Assembly: GCA_020796225.1 (NCBI GenBank)
Contig: CM036756.1
Location: 53,536,616-53,600,615 of the forward strand
Length of the DNA stretch: 64,000 nt
Source of the DNA: Arion vulgaris
Taxonomy: Eukaryota; Mollusca; Gastropoda; Stylommatophora; Arionidae
Direction of reading: 5' to 3'
A program made the position numbers and the translations under genes. Within the stretch, counting starts at the first letter, position 1. Each line of letters begins with the position of its first letter. This document shows positions 1 to 44,058 of the stretch, piece after piece. The notes below the pieces were generated by a model. It did no database searches, had not been told where the DNA came from, and was given only the letters and a program-made list of their open reading frames with translations.

Positions 1-32348
<32,348 letters not shown>

Positions 32349-32480
32349 CTTCAATATGGTGTGCTACACCGTGAACATAAACAAGAAAATAACTTCCAAC
32401 CGCCGTAGTATTATTGGAACGAACTACGACGCAAATGCGGTGTCAGCGAAGTGAGCATGAACCATTATCCAATTTGTATT
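32349..32480 (-). promoter_or_regulatory. RPB2 5' leader and presumed core promoter
   Basis: The 130 bp upstream of the RPB2 start codon is single-copy looking. It includes a CCAAT on the plus strand at 32469-32473 and several CG dinucleotides, more than the flanks. No TATA box stands out. The 3' end of a LINE L copy begins near 32590, so a local promoter would have to be compact. This is inference from position only. Confidence 0.3.
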
Positions 32481-32589
32481 ATATGCCAGATTTTTCAAGC
32501 ATCAGTTTTAAAAATGTAAATTATTGCCGTCATCGAGGATTAATATATTTGAAAATGATATGTAGATGTGATCTATTCAGTTACCAGTT

Positions 32590-33240
32590 ATAAGTTATAT
32601 GAGGACTTTCATCATATCACTCCGGACATATCCATAGGTGCTTCGATCTCCGCCTCAGCAAATCTAGCAGCGTCCAGCGGCCCAACACGCCAGTTCGATG
32701 CTGATCAATCAATCTCTTTGCATATTTAGTATGCCGTTCTTTCGGCTTCACCAATATTGACACCCATCTCTCAATCTGGTCAGCGAGTGGGATTCACAGC
32801 CGTGAAACTCCTCTGTTCGGAAAGACTGTCTCAATGCGTGAAGAATGTCATTTCGATCCATGGCTGCTCCTTCTGATATTGTAGCCAAGCCAGCCAATCT
32901 TATCAGCTCGTTCATTACCCCTAACTCCTACGTGCCCAGGGACAAAAATGAAGGCGATTTCTCTGATCACTGTACCAGTACCTCCACCCAATTGCGTCTC
33001 ACCATTCCTGATTCGACTTTACGAATCATACTCATGGAGTCACTGAGTATGAAAACACAAGAGTAGTTGTGAGATGCCAACCATTTCACCACCTCCGTAA
33101 CCACCCGAACCTCCATTGTCAAACTACTTGTGGTTGTTGCGAGGCCCCACTAGCCTATATGATTATATTTCCTCCTGAGCGTGCTGAAAAAGCACACGCA
33201 CAGCATTGTTAGCGAATGACTGAATCATCGGTGTAAATGT
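32590..33240 (-). mobile_element. LINE L RNase H and 3' end, just upstream of RPB2
   Basis: Minus-strand frames, with shifts, read EVRVVTEVVKWLASHNYSCV, FILSDSMSMIRKVESGMV, FVPGHVGVRGNERADKIGWL, RHTKYAKRLIDQHRTG then RRRSKHLWICPE. S-D-S-M-S-M and H-x-G-V-R-G-N-E-x-A-D are RNase H landmarks. Its 3' end stops about 240 bp before the RPB2 start codon. Confidence 0.82.
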
Positions 33241-33249
33241 GCTCTATTA

Positions 33250-33345
33250 TTTATGACTAATTGTTAGTTTAGTTAGTCAGTAGTTAGTTTTTATAGTTAG
33301 TTAGTTAGTTGGTTGGTTGTTTAGTTTAGTTAGTTGTTACCTTCT
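33250..33345. repeat. (TTAG)n-rich simple repeat
   Basis: GTTAGTTAGTTAGTTGGTTG and related TTAG runs cover about 95 bp. Confidence 0.8.
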
Positions 33346-33504
33346 TCTTAGGTTTGCTCACAAAGTGTCAGTTCAATAACCACTACTTCTTCTTCATCTC
33401 TCATCCACCATTTACTTCTTTATAGAATTGTAGGTGGAGGGGTGGGGGGGGACGTAGTGATCTTGTGTGTGCCTGTTTTAAGGTACTTTGTAAGCTGATA
33501 TGCA

Positions 33505-34030
33505 TTTTCGTTAGGCTGTTCTTGATGCCGTCAACCATCTTTTGCGTGGTCTTCCTCTTGTCTTGTACTCATTATACTTTTCTGTGTGGCTCTCCGTGGT
33601 AGGCGATACCAGGGCATTTTTGTTAGGTGTCCAAACCATTTAATATGTTCTTTTATGAATTGCATGACTGGTTTCACATCAAGTCTTCTGATTTCTTCAT
33701 TTTTAATTGTCTTTTATTGTCACACATGCAGTTCTTCAATGACACCTCATCTCTGTCGTTATGATTTTCCGCTCATTAGCTGCTGCCAGGACCGTGCGGC
33801 ATATTTTCTCAGTATGGTGCAAGTCTTTGAAATGCCGCACCTTAAATATGTTTTCTTTAAAAAAAACCTTCAATTGTAATTTTGATTTTGCTGCTTATGC
33901 CGCCCTTCTTACGGTACCGCCTGATGCGGCCGCATCTCTGTATCATATCACGACACGGTCCTGGCTGCTGTTATTGGCCATGTTTGACACTGGTAACATA
34001 GTGTTGGCCAGAAAATCGTTCTTATGACTT
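33505..34030 (-). mobile_element. LINE O-related 3' fragment
   Basis: Antisense order CATCTTTTGCGTGGTCTTCC, CCAAACCATTTAATATGTTC, TGATTTCTTCATTTTTAATT, ACACCTCATCTCTGTCGTTA then ACACTGGTAACATAGTG parallels 4150-4430. Diverged. Confidence 0.6.
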
Positions 34031-34084
34031 TTGCTTTATTTTTTAGTGGTATCTTTTTATGTGACAACAGTGGTGTTAACTGTC

Positions 34085-34350
34085 CCAGTAGCCCGCCTGC
34101 CCAGCGCGTTCGTAGCGGTTCGCACCCCTGTGAGTGCAGTTCAATTCCGCGGGCTGGCAGAAAGCCACAGGTTCTCCAGATTTACAGTGTTCGTGGTACC
34201 GAACCGAAGGGTTACGATGTCCATGGCATCAAGCCGAAGAATCGAAAGCTCAAGTGCTTCTGGATCGAAAAAAAAACACACACAAAACTGTTCCGGTACC
34301 TGGTTAGCTTTTGTACATCGATTGCTGATTTCCTTATCGATACTTCCATC
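34085..34350. repeat. Repeat P, GC-richer, inverted copy at 37495-37590
   Basis: CAGTGTTCGTGGTACCGAAC then CGAAGGGTTACGATGTCCAT and CAAGCCGAAGA are matched in reverse complement at 37500-37590. A GC-rich stretch, CCCGCCTGCCCAGCGCGTTC, precedes it. Origin unknown. Confidence 0.5.
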
Positions 34351-34406
34351 TGCTGTGAAAATTGCTCCTAAGTATTTGGCCTCAATTGTTTGTTTCTTCT
34401 CCTTCT

Positions 34407-34645
34407 TTGCGTTCGTTCTTTACGACCAATTTTAATCACTCTTTGTGATATGTTTGATCTTGCAAGAACGTGTATACGTTGCACATTGGTTTGGTAGGCC
34501 CCTAAACGCATAGATTTCTACACGTTTAGGGCACATGCATCCGATTTCAGCCAAACCTCCTTAGTCGCCTCTTACGACATGCATGACAGGTAACAGTGGT
34601 TCTATTCTTTACACCCCAAATTTGGGCCCCGGTAACCACTCGGCG
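34407..34645 (-). mobile_element. SINE B copy, full length
   Basis: TTCTTTACGACCAATTTTAA, GCATAGATTTCTACACGTTT, the core GTCGCCTCTTACGACATGCA, ACCCCAAATTTGGGCCCCGG then TAACCACTCGGCG. Nearly identical to 23210 and 24896. Confidence 0.9.
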
Positions 34646-34792
34646 AATTGTTTGTTTTATTTCTACATTCTGGAGTTTATTGTAAGGTTTTCTGGTTAAT
34701 CTGCAGCAACGTGGCAAGGATTGCCACTCCAGAATAGGCCATTACAGCCACATGAAACGTTGTGATTCAGCACAGAACATACTACGTGACGC

Positions 34793-36478
34793 TTACAATG
34801 TACGCTGATGATCTGGTAATATGGTGCACAAATGAGTATGCAACAGTGGCCACCAAATTGATACAAAGAGCTGTAGATGCCTTAACCTCATGGGCAAACA
34901 GATGGTGTGTCAGCATCAACACAGATAAGTGCAGCACTACACTCTTTACTCTTTCTCCCAAACAAAAAGCTGGCACCATTAAAATAAATGGAGAACTGCT
35001 AAGAGAAGACAAGCAACCCACCTATCTCGGAGTTACATTCGATGATAGACTGACGTGGAAGCAGCACATCAACAAAGCAGCAGCAAAGGCCAGGAGGAAG
35101 TTAGCCATCCTGAGAAAATTAAGTGGAACCACATGGGGCGCCAGTCAAAAATACTTAAAAATATTTATCAGCAGGGCATACGACCACACCTGGAATATGG
35201 GTCAGCTGCATGGTGTCCAGCATCAAATACCACATTAGGAGAACTGGATAAGGTGCAAACCAGGCGCTTCGTGTCATCACAGGAGCAATGAAAACAACAC
35301 CAATAGTGGAGATGGAAAGAGTGGGGGAATACAAGCACTGAGAGAACGCAGAGACACAAAAGTGATGACGCAGGCAGAAAAGTTTCTGAGTATGCCAAGC
35401 CACCCAATGGAAAACAGATTCAAAAATCTAGCATTGGGGAGGCTGAAAGGAAGCAGCTTTATTCACCAGGCCAAAAGACTGAATAGGCAAACTTCAGACC
35501 TACCAAAAGTTGGCATTCCCTAAAGTCTGTGCCAGAGCAAACCCTTGGAGAGAGGAGACTGAACCAGAAGTATGTATCCAGACAGAAGTGAAAGGAATAT
35601 TCGACAAGGATGAGCAGAACAGCATACAACGCAAGACAGTCACTCTCAGTTTACTTGATGAAGAATACCCACATGACCTCTGGGTCCGGGTATACACGGA
35701 TGGGTCAGCAGAAAATGCAGGGAAGAATGGAGGAGCAGGAGTGTACATAGAATACCCAAACAACGCTAGAGATGCGATTAAAGTGCCAACGGGGAAATTC
35801 TGTCACAACTATGATGCAGAAATTCAGGCAATCAAGGTGGCAACTGAAAACTGTTGAATACCAGACCCGATCCTCAACCTGTTGTATTTTGACTGATGCA
35901 AAATCAGCACTCCAAGCACTCCAGTCCAGAAAATTGCCAGGTCTACAGACCCTACTGTCTAAATTGTCCAAGCATCGCAGGGTTGTCTTGCAGTGGATAC
36001 CCTCTCACTGTGGAATACCAGGAAATGAAACAGCAGACCGATTGGCCAAGGAAGGTGCTGCAGGAGAGCAGCCGGATGTGCCAGTTACCTACCACCAAAA
36101 GAAAAGGATGATTAAATCAATGAGAAAGCCACAAATACCAACACAAGACGATTACTATAATATGAGCAGATTGGAACAAGTTGTGATTCTGCGCCTTAGA
36201 ACAGGACACAATCGGCTCCGCAGCCACATGTATACAAAATTCAAGATTGGCAATTCAGCCATGTGTACATGTGGACAGGCAAACCAGACTGCAGAACACA
36301 TACTTCAAGACTGCCCCAAATATGATACACTGAGGCAAACCCACTGGCCTAACGAAACAACACTCGACATAAAACTACACGGACCTCTGTGTGAGCTACA
36401 AAAGACAGTGAAGTTCATACAAGAGACAACATTGAATATATAGACATATTTCAAGCGAACGAAAGGAAGGAAGGAAGG
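34793..36478 (+). mobile_element. LINE N, 5'-truncated, reverse transcriptase to RNase H
   Basis: Bounded by ACTACGTGACGC at 34781-34792 and 36479-36490, a 12-bp target duplication. Order: LTMYADDLVIWC (catalytic YADD), QPTYLGVTFDDRLTWKQHI, ARRKLAILRKLSG, then RVYTDGSAENAGKNGGAGVY (RNase H start), LTDAKSALQALQSRKLPG, PSHCGIPGNETADRLAKEGA and CTCGQANQTAEHILQDCPKY. It ends in a GAAAGGAAGG tail. Several frameshifts break it. Related to I/Jockey-group elements. Confidence 0.92.
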
Positions 36479-36767
36479 ACTACGTGACGCAACACCTATT
36501 GTCTCATAACACAAAGAGGCCAATGAATGAATGAATGAATGAGTTCATTCAGAAATGCATGTTGCAGAATCTGTCTGTAATGTTTCTGTAATATAAAAGT
36601 TGAGTACGAAAAATTAGTTTTACAGTATGGCGATTAGCCTACCGATTAGTATGTCAATTAATCAGGGCTGTATAATTGCATCACATTAGTACAATCTCTC
36701 TATATCAGAGAATGCATCTTTTCCAGCACAGAGAATGGTAAAGAAGCAAAGAACACTCGCTAGTCCT

Positions 36768-37015
36768 AGCCGCTCGTGTGTTGCCGGCGTTCACAAGGAG
36801 AGCATGTAATAGTAATATTGCGACCTACAAGACATGTCGTAAGAGGCGATTGTGTTAGGGGACTAGGAAACCACTTTTTGTGATTAGTATGTGATTTGAG
36901 CAAAAAAGCGATTGTAGACCCTACCTGAGTCGCCTCTTATACATGCTATGCAAGTCACAGTGTTACCATTCTTTGCTCCCTTTGTCAGCCATGGCAACAC
37001 ACGGGCGGCGCTTTA
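36768..37015. mobile_element. Two SINE A pieces in inverted orientation
   Basis: Plus-strand piece 36768-36868 (GTGTGTTGCCGGCG ... ACATGTCGTAAGAGGCGATT) is followed at once by a minus-strand piece 36869-37015 (CCACTTTTTGTGATTAGTAT ... GAGTCGCCTCTTATACATGC ... GGCAACACACGGGCG). Confidence 0.75.
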
Positions 37016-37169
37016 GGTAAAGCACGGCATTGCGTATATTTTCTGCGCAGATGTTAAATGGGTATAGGAGAAGATACGAGGTTGATGACATGTCGTACAC
37101 CCGTTTGCGCATTCACTCGTTTTTAATATTATAACAGTTGAATGATCGGGGATGTAGAAAGATGCATCT

Positions 37170-37460
37170 GCCTATTTGTCTGAGACGACAACAGGTTTTT
37201 GCGTCACGTAGTTTGTTCTGTGCTGAATCACAACGTCTGTTGTAGCTGTAATGTCATATTCTGAAGTGGCAATCATTTCCACAGTTGCTGCAGGTGAAAC
37301 TGGAGACTGTGGCTGATATATAGGTTTGTTTGTCTTATCTTTGCCTCCATATCTGATAGTGTTTTTCTTTCTTTCTTTTTCTTTTGAGCCTCCGATCGCC
37401 ATGCTTGCCTGTCTTTGGCCAGCGGCTCCCAGTTTTCTTTGTCTATGCTGCATTAAGTGA
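37170..37460 (-). repeat. Repeat containing the empty LINE N target
   Basis: On the minus strand ACGTTGTGATTCAGCACAGA then ACTACGTGACGCAAAAACCT matches the two flanks of LINE N (34755-34792 and 36479-36505) as one continuous sequence. It lies in a 93-codon open frame rich in K/Q; function unknown. Confidence 0.6.
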
Positions 37461-37494
37461 GATCACGCTTGCATGTGTCAATGATTTTTTTTCC

Positions 37495-37590
37495 CCTATC
37501 CAGAAGCACTTGAGCAATCAGCTCTTCGGCTCGGTGCCATGGACATCGTAGCCCTTCGGTTCGGTGCCACGAACACTGTGAATCTGGCAT
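37495..37590 (-). repeat. Repeat P, inverted copy
   Basis: TCTTCGGCTCGGTGCCATGG and CATCGTAGCCCTTCGGTTCG are the reverse complement of 34180-34260. Confidence 0.6.
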
Positions 37591-37779
37591 GTGTCAATGA
37601 AGTGTAGTCAACAAAGACAATGGATAATAACAATGGTTTGTATTATTATTCTGCTACAATTGTACACAGTGGCGGCTTGTCATTAAGGGCCGGGCCCCAC
37701 AAAAAATAATGTGTATCTACTATTTTATAAATTATTGGTTCATAATTATTACTTTTAACGTGATACTGATTCTTTTCCT

Positions 37780-37930
37780 TAGATACGTTTGTATTTGGTC
37801 GTCCATTTGTGTTTCATTTTAATTTGTCACTCCTGTTTGTTCGTTTGCTTGATAAAGGCCTTGTTAGTCGAAACGTTGCTGTTTATCGTCACTGTTTCTG
37901 TTTTTGTAAAACTATAGTACTTTGTTTGTA
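37780..37930 (+). mobile_element. Element F copy (hammerhead-like motif)
   Basis: Contains GATACGTTTGTATTTGGTCG, CTTGATAAAGGCCTTGTTAG then TCGAAACGTTGCTG, and ends GTAAAACTATAGTACTTTG. Collinear with the inverted copy at 15413-15575. Confidence 0.75.
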
Positions 37931-39680
37931 CGTGTTTCACTAAAAATTAGTCCGAGTGCGTAAATACCGAATGATATGTAAAAATAATATAAATAATTAA
38001 CTAACAATCATAGAATAGTTTAAGGTAGGCTAATCGCCCGTTCAGTCAGTATACATCTGTGTACAAGAATGTACGTTTAGACAAGTTGACACCTAGTTTA
38101 TAAAGTGGTGACTGTGTTGTTTTCGAAATGATCGAGAAAACCATGATTTTTCCTAAAATTTATGTCTGGCTCCACAAACAAAAACGATCACGAGCAACCA
38201 CTGTTTGTACTGCTCTTACTATAATACTTCTTTAATTACTAGCCTATAGATTGATCTTGTTGAATATTATTTTTATACTGGACCGTTTGACGGCAGCAAA
38301 CATATCATTATTTATACTTATCAAGTTGTATGTTTTCTAGTATTTAGTAGTATTATAATTTATAACCTGCCATCCTCAAGTCGGTTACAGTTACAGTTAA
38401 CAGCCAATACTATGTATGTGGTATAAAGTAACTGGTACTATGTAAACATTAAACAATGTTGACGCAAAAACAGAGAGAAAGATTAGTTACTTAAATATCA
38501 CTGAAACGTACACAGTGTTACCGCCTAAATAACCTGTTCTTAAATATGGGGTAAGTTAGGATTACGTCTGTTGTTACAAGGACTGTGTTAACTGTGTACC
38601 TAAAAATAGATTATTGATGAAGTCACTCCTTCGCATCTGGTTTGTTTTTACTTCACGGGAAGGAATATACGATCGTATCATACGGACAAATGTGTGTATT
38701 TGTAATACTACAAACCTAATCAAATGCATTTGATGGTGTAGGAATAAAAAACGGACACTGAAAACATGTAAGGCAAAAAATTTTATGATTATTACACAGT
38801 ATAGTATACAGATAAGTTTCGTTAGGGCCTTTCACGGTCTATAAAATAAATGTAGTATTAGGTATAATGTGGACTGAAAGAGAAATGAACAATACTACAC
38901 TACATGTAGTGATGTACGACACGGTTCAGTGAGATTCAGATTGTCACTATATCGGCTTGTGTGTGTGTGTATGCCACTCTTACATTTCAGCAGCTTTTTT
39001 TTTTGACGTTAATACTGATGAAATTTATTTTAAGAAATTTGTTTTGTACACAACCACAGCCAACTCTAGATAAGTTTATAGTTGGCTCTGTACACAAATG
39101 AGTACAACTTTTCCCCATGTGTTAAAGACGGCAGTTCAACTGTCGTTAAAAAAAATCATCACAAAGTCAAAGTGCGTGTGATACCATTTCAATTTCCTGC
39201 ATTATTTTTATGTTACAACTCGGCTGTAAACGATCGGTATAATGAATCTGAAATGTTAATTCTTTTCTGGACTATACGACTCGTTGTAACATATACTTTA
39301 TATTGATCATTTTGGTAAAAAATAATTACACTTCAGTTCACGTATCATCGTATGTCGTATGTGACGGATATTGTGTGGATATTCCGATATTGATATTCAT
39401 TCTTTGAAAGTTTTAAAGTTCAGCAAGTATATAAATTAAATAATAATAAAATATAATAAGTAAGTAGACCATTGGTTAGAACAACTTACAAATATTATCA
39501 CAAGTCTACAAGTTACGCTGTATTACTGTATTAACTTAATAATTAAAGTTTTATGCTACACTATCATTTTAAATAAAAACTTGACTACACTTCCTTTTTC
39601 AAATCTAAAACAAAATGTATCCAATTATTATATTTTCATTGTTGACTTCTTTACTTTGTACTTTGTCAAAATATTGTTAT
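37931..39680. other. Intergenic AT-rich region without recognisable element
   Basis: Between the divergent genes. Only a short (GT)n at 38959-38970 and poly-T runs stand out. No gene-like frame. Confidence 0.5.
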
Positions 39681-39684
39681 TTTT

Positions 39685-39945
39685 CTCCTTCGAACACTTC
39701 ATATCGACCACTTGTTAATCCCTCAGTGTGATATGTATGTGATCCGAGCCTAAGAGCGATTGTATGTTGTGCTAGTTATGCGCCTACAAATAGGCCAGCA
39801 TATCCAATTTCTGTCACGCTTTTTATTTACTAGGTAGCTTCCTAGGTCCTACATCAGTCACCTCTAACAACATGTCTTGTAGGTAGCAGTGGTACTATTC
39901 TTTACTTCCCTTGCGGGACCCAGGCACGACGTGGGTGATTCAATG
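39685..39945 (-). mobile_element. SINE A copy, full length
   Basis: CTTCATATCGACCACTTGTT, GCCTACAAATAGGCCAGCAT, the core CAGTCACCTCTAACAACATG and the head CCCAGGCACGACGTGGG. Confidence 0.85.
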
Positions 39946-40234
39946 CTATGATCATTATCTTCCACTTCAGATTGTGAGCAGGTTACATATTCATATATTA
40001 TAACCATATGTGATACAATAGAGTAACAACACATGGACATGTGTGCATTTAAATACTTAATAAAGAAAAGTGGACATGTGATGAACACATCAGATAGTTA
40101 AGTTAAATTTAATGACTGAATGTACACATATCAACATGGATTAGGGCCACCACTGGACGATCAGTGGATTCGTGGAGGCATAACTTATCTCTCTGTTTTA
40201 ACTTCTGCACATTGATCGGTTATTGGTCACTAAA

Positions 40235-40420
40235 CTGACGCCATTGCACTCCGGGCAGACCTATAGGTGCTCAGTCTTCCCAACAGATATCGAAGAGTAT
40301 GCATACTGATGGTTACAGTGGCTTGCTGATTAAACACACTCCTCACTCTGGCATCCTGTTCTACTTGTACAATGGGTAACACCAAACTGCTTAAATCACG
40401 GATGTACTATGCCTTGTAGG
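40235..40420 (-). mobile_element. LINE L 3' end
   Basis: CACTCCGGGCAGACCTATAG, GTGCTCAGTCTTCCCAACAG then GTATGCATACTGATGGTTAC and CATCCTGTTCTACTTGTAC are the reverse complement of 9475-9610. Confidence 0.75.
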
Positions 40421-40700
40421 TTTGATTGGGGACAATCAAAGGCTAGCGAAGTAAACTATACACAAAACTGGACGGCAGGCAAATCAAGTAGTCCAAAAAA
40501 GACTGGTAACCTGGGCAGATGACGCTCAACATCCCGGGAGGAAGGTTGTCTAAGGGTAGCTACCCTAAAAGAGAATAGTAACCTGCAGCCTTGCAGGTCG
40601 GCTGGGGACAGCCAAAGGCTGATGGAGAGCAAACCCAGTAAACACTGGCTGGACACATAAAGCCGGACACATCGCTGAAGGATAAACACCAGAACTCCAA
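40396..40700. repeat. Direct duplication of a ~150-bp segment
   Basis: GCCTTGTAGGTTTGATTGGG GACAATCAAAGGC at 40410-40442 recurs as GCCTTGCAGGTCGGCTGGGG ACAGCCAAAGGC at 40588-40619; each copy is followed by related ACT.G.C.GGC sequence. Possibly LINE 5' region. Confidence 0.5.
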
Positions 40701-40934
40701 ATGACGCTGAAGATGTGACGAAACCCACCCATGCTAAGGCTACATGAATCAGATTTCCACATGAATGAGATTTATGGGGAAATCTGGTACATCAGTCCAA
40801 GGGTGATTGGGAGAGAGAAATCGCGAGATCGATTCAACATCTTTTGACATTGATCACAGAAAAATAATAATATTTCTACTTTTGATGTATTGAACAAAAT
40901 TAAAGTGTGCAGCAGTACTTACATATGGTAGACA

Positions 40935-41185
40935 TATGTATGGTGCCGAGCCCATAGGAAGCAAAGAATAGTGACCTACAAGGCATGTCGTAGGAGGCGA
41001 CTGATGTAGTGAAGCTACCCTAGTAAATAAAAAGCATAGCATAGATTGGATATGCTGACCTACTTGTAGGCACATAACTGGCACGACATACAATCGTTCT
41101 TAGGGTCAGATCATATATAAATCACACAGAGTGGTTAACAAGTGATCGATATGGAGTGTTCGAAGAAGATTGCAGAGCTAAGATA
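40935..41185 (+). mobile_element. SINE A copy, nearly full length
   Basis: TGGTGCCGAGCCCATAGGAA, the core ATGTCGTAGGAGGCGACTGA, CCCTAGTAAATAAAAAGC and the 3' end GATATGGAGTGTTCGAAGAA. A small deletion in the core removes ACCACTGC. Confidence 0.85.
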
Positions 41186-41234
41186 TGATGATGACAGCAT
41201 AGTTATTCTTTCAAATAGTCTCAAGAGATTGGAA

Positions 41235-41390
41235 CATCTTCTTCTGCATTCAACCGCTATAAATTCAGATATAATTAGGGTGTCTTGTATGGCGCTTCTG
41301 ATGATTTTTGCGTGAAAGCTTTTCTTTCTTATTAACAGTTTCCTCCGTCATACAGGCGTATTTTCTGACTTTATAGGTATTTTGAAACAG
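41235..41390 (-). mobile_element. SINE E fragment
   Basis: AACCGCTATAAATTCAGATA, CTTGTATGGCGCTTCTGATG, TTTTTGCGTGAAAG and TCATACAGGCGTATTTTCTG in the antisense SINE E order. Confidence 0.65.
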
Positions 41391-41859
41391 CTCCACTGGT
41401 CTGTCAAAAACAGGAAGACTAGAACTTGTTTTTAATACAAAGAAAACTAAGATTATGTCCTGACAAAACAAAATGTTGATCCAAAATTATAATTAATATT
41501 GATGACATTGAAAATATTAACAGTTTTGAATATCTTGGCTCCATAATTAGCAACAACTTCTATTGTACATGTATCTTGTCTGGTGTAAATTCTACAGAGG
41601 TCATAGTTAGTGGTGAACAACTGGTTGTTCTAGAGCGATCACAGGAGATGCTCTTTGTGCTAAAATCACATACAGATTGCTAAGTGTGATCAACAGGGAG
41701 TGATTCTAGAGCATCTACTGCGCTCAATAGATCCAACCCTAGTAGGAGCCTCCACAACACGCCTAGAGCTGTTTGAGTTTCTGGGTCTGCAAAAAAGCTG
41801 AATAAATTTAAAAGGAGAAAAACTCATAATTCCTAGGGCTCCAAAAAAGCAACATTATT

Positions 41860-42180
41860 GCGATTAACGTCGGACACCTCACACAGGACAAGGAGGCATT
41901 TAGTACTGCTGTCATGGGAGTCAAGTTCTGGTGATGAGCAGAGCTGGCGATGGATAGGATACAATGAGAAGACTGACCGGAAGCATTGCAAGACAGGCAC
42001 TGTTTTGGAACCCACAGGAAAGAGGAGTAGTGAAAGCATAGACTTACCTGGAGAAGAGAGCTGGAGACGGATATTAAAAAGATAGGTAAAACTTGGAAGG
42101 GATGGCAGGAGAGAGGAAGAGCTGGAAGAAGTTTGTTGAAGACCTGTGCTCAGTTGGGAGTTAAAATGTGAAGTAACATA
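41860..42180 (+). mobile_element. LINE D 3' fragment
   Basis: GACCGGAAGCATTGCAAGAC, GCACTGTTTTGGAACCCACA and GAAGAAGTTTGTTGAAGACC recur at 49010-49215 (antisense), and the last block also at 58392. Non-LTR C-terminal region, decayed. Confidence 0.7.
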
Positions 42181-42184
42181 TGAG

Positions 42185-42480
42185 CTGATTAGAACTGGTT
42201 GTAATTCTGCATGTAGGAACAGGACACAATTGGCTCCGTAGTCACCTTATACAAAATTCCAAGGTAGCAATTTAGCCTCATGTTTATGTGGACATGCACC
42301 CATTACTGCAGAGCACATACTTTAAGAGTGCCCCGAATATGATATACTGAGACAAATTCACTTGCCTTGCGAAACAATACTGAAAAAAAAACAGCACTAA
42401 CCCATATATGAGTTACAAAAGACTAAAGTTTGTTCAAAAGACAATATTGAATTATAAAAGAACGAAAGATCACTCCTACA
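42185..42480 (+). mobile_element. LINE N C-terminal fragment
   Basis: Nucleotide match to 36175-36470: GGAACAGGACACAATTGGCT CCG, TTATGTGGACATGC, GCAGAGCACATACTT and ACAAAAGACTAAAG. Many indels. Confidence 0.75.
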
Positions 42481-42719
42481 TAGTGCAACATCTCAACTTC
42501 CCCTATCTGTCCTAAATAAATTGTGTATCGTCCTGTGTGCATTTCAAATAGAAGTCACCTTTGTGTGGTTAGTTGGTCCCTAGATGTTGACCTCACCAAT
42601 GTTACCAGTATGCCTCATGTGGCAGGGCTAAATTGTCTTTGTTAGTGGCCTAACCATGGAATTCATACAAGAACAATGTGAATCTCTTTGCATTCCAACT
42701 GCAGGAATAAAGCAGAAAA

Positions 42720-42985
42720 GTAAGGACCCCATTTTCATATCCTGAGGTATAATGAGGAATATGGTGTTACACCCTCATTTTCATTAACAAACGACACACA
42801 ATGTGTAATGGGGTCAACATCATTCTGACCGCCTTTACTTCAAAGTATATCTCTGGTACACAACTGAGGCTGGGTTGACCTGATAGTCATGCGATCAGAT
42901 AAAAATCAAACTCCTATGGAATTTAATCCTGTGACCATGCACATATGACGCAAGTGCACTAACCACCACTTTGATTACGCTATCC
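42720..42985 (-). mobile_element. SINE C copy, full length
   Basis: ATTTTCATATCCTGAGGTAT, ATTTTCATTAACAAACGACA, the middle GTAATGGGGTCAACATCATT, CAACTGAGGCTGGGTTGACC and the tRNA-like head complement AGTGCACTAACCACCACTTT. Confidence 0.75.
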
Positions 42986-43079
42986 CATCTCTCAATTTAC
43001 AGAAGTAACTAACTTAATATAATTACATCATTACTGGTTTGTCTATTCATGATAGTCTAGGCACTCTACGTTCTTCTTC

Positions 43080-43215
43080 TTCTTATGCAATCACCCGCTA
43101 TGAATTCAGGTGTAGCCTTGTATGGTGCTTTTGACTAATTTTTGCTTGAAGGTCTACTTTCCTTTTTATCATTGTCACCAGTCTTCTCCGACTTCTGAGG
43201 TACTTGTAGTTAATA
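43080..43215 (-). mobile_element. SINE E fragment
   Basis: ATCACCCGCTATGAATTCAG, CTTGTATGGTGCTTTTGACT, AATTTTTGCTTGAAGG then TTCTCCGACTTCTGAGGTAC. Confidence 0.65.
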
Positions 43216-44056
43216 AATAGATTCTCAAGTATTGATTAGGCACCCTACCAAAATTGTATAACTGAAATGTACTATTACTACTAAACTTTCTTGTACCCAT
43301 TGGAACGGGCTGCATCTGTTGTCTCCACAGAACTCTGTTTTAGGTTAGACCTCTTAATAAACAAAATGTTAGCATAATATGCTGCAACACTTGCACTGTA
43401 TTGAAAGTTAATAATCACCTTTACTTGAGATGCTATATTTACCAAGAAGAAGTACAACAAAGGTAATTCAAGCTAACACCAGGAAGTGTTTTAGTATTGA
43501 GCAATGGTTATATCTGAGTTATTAATGTTTTGGAGCTCTTTGTGACGTTGAGATATGGTTCTCGCCTCTTGCTTCAAAAATACATGGTTCGTTGCCCACA
43601 GGGAACAAGGAGACTTTTTGTAGTGATCTCATTGTAGGTGAATTTAAGTACCTGATACTACCGAAGACTGACAATAAAACTGAGGTCCTTTGTTCGAGTT
43701 GAGCATGTAAAAGCCCTTCCTCTTCTTTTGTCACACTGCTACCAGGTTGTTGCTCAGTGTCGTGGTTTTCTATTTTTATCTTGCGCTGTTCTGGTGGCTT
43801 GCTTGATTGTTATTTTTGCTCTTTGACAGGATTCTGCTATGTCATCTAACCATCTTTTTCGTGGTCTTCCTCTCACCTTCTTCCCTGTTGTTCTGTTATA
43901 GAAGACTGTAAAAAGCCCTTGACAATGTAAAATCGATAAGAGTAGTCTGAAAAGTCACTTACAAATTTTCCCTAACCTCAAAATTACATAGGGGATCCTC
44001 ATCAGTGCTGAAAAGATCTTCTCATTGATTGAAGCACACTTGGTTATTCACAGAAG
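43216..44056. other. Intergenic, little recognisable
   Basis: A weak LINE C-terminal trace (antisense CATCTAACCATCTTTTTCGT then GGTCTTCCTCTCACC) lies at 43840-43880; otherwise AT-rich without features. Confidence 0.4.
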
Positions 44057-44058
44057 TA

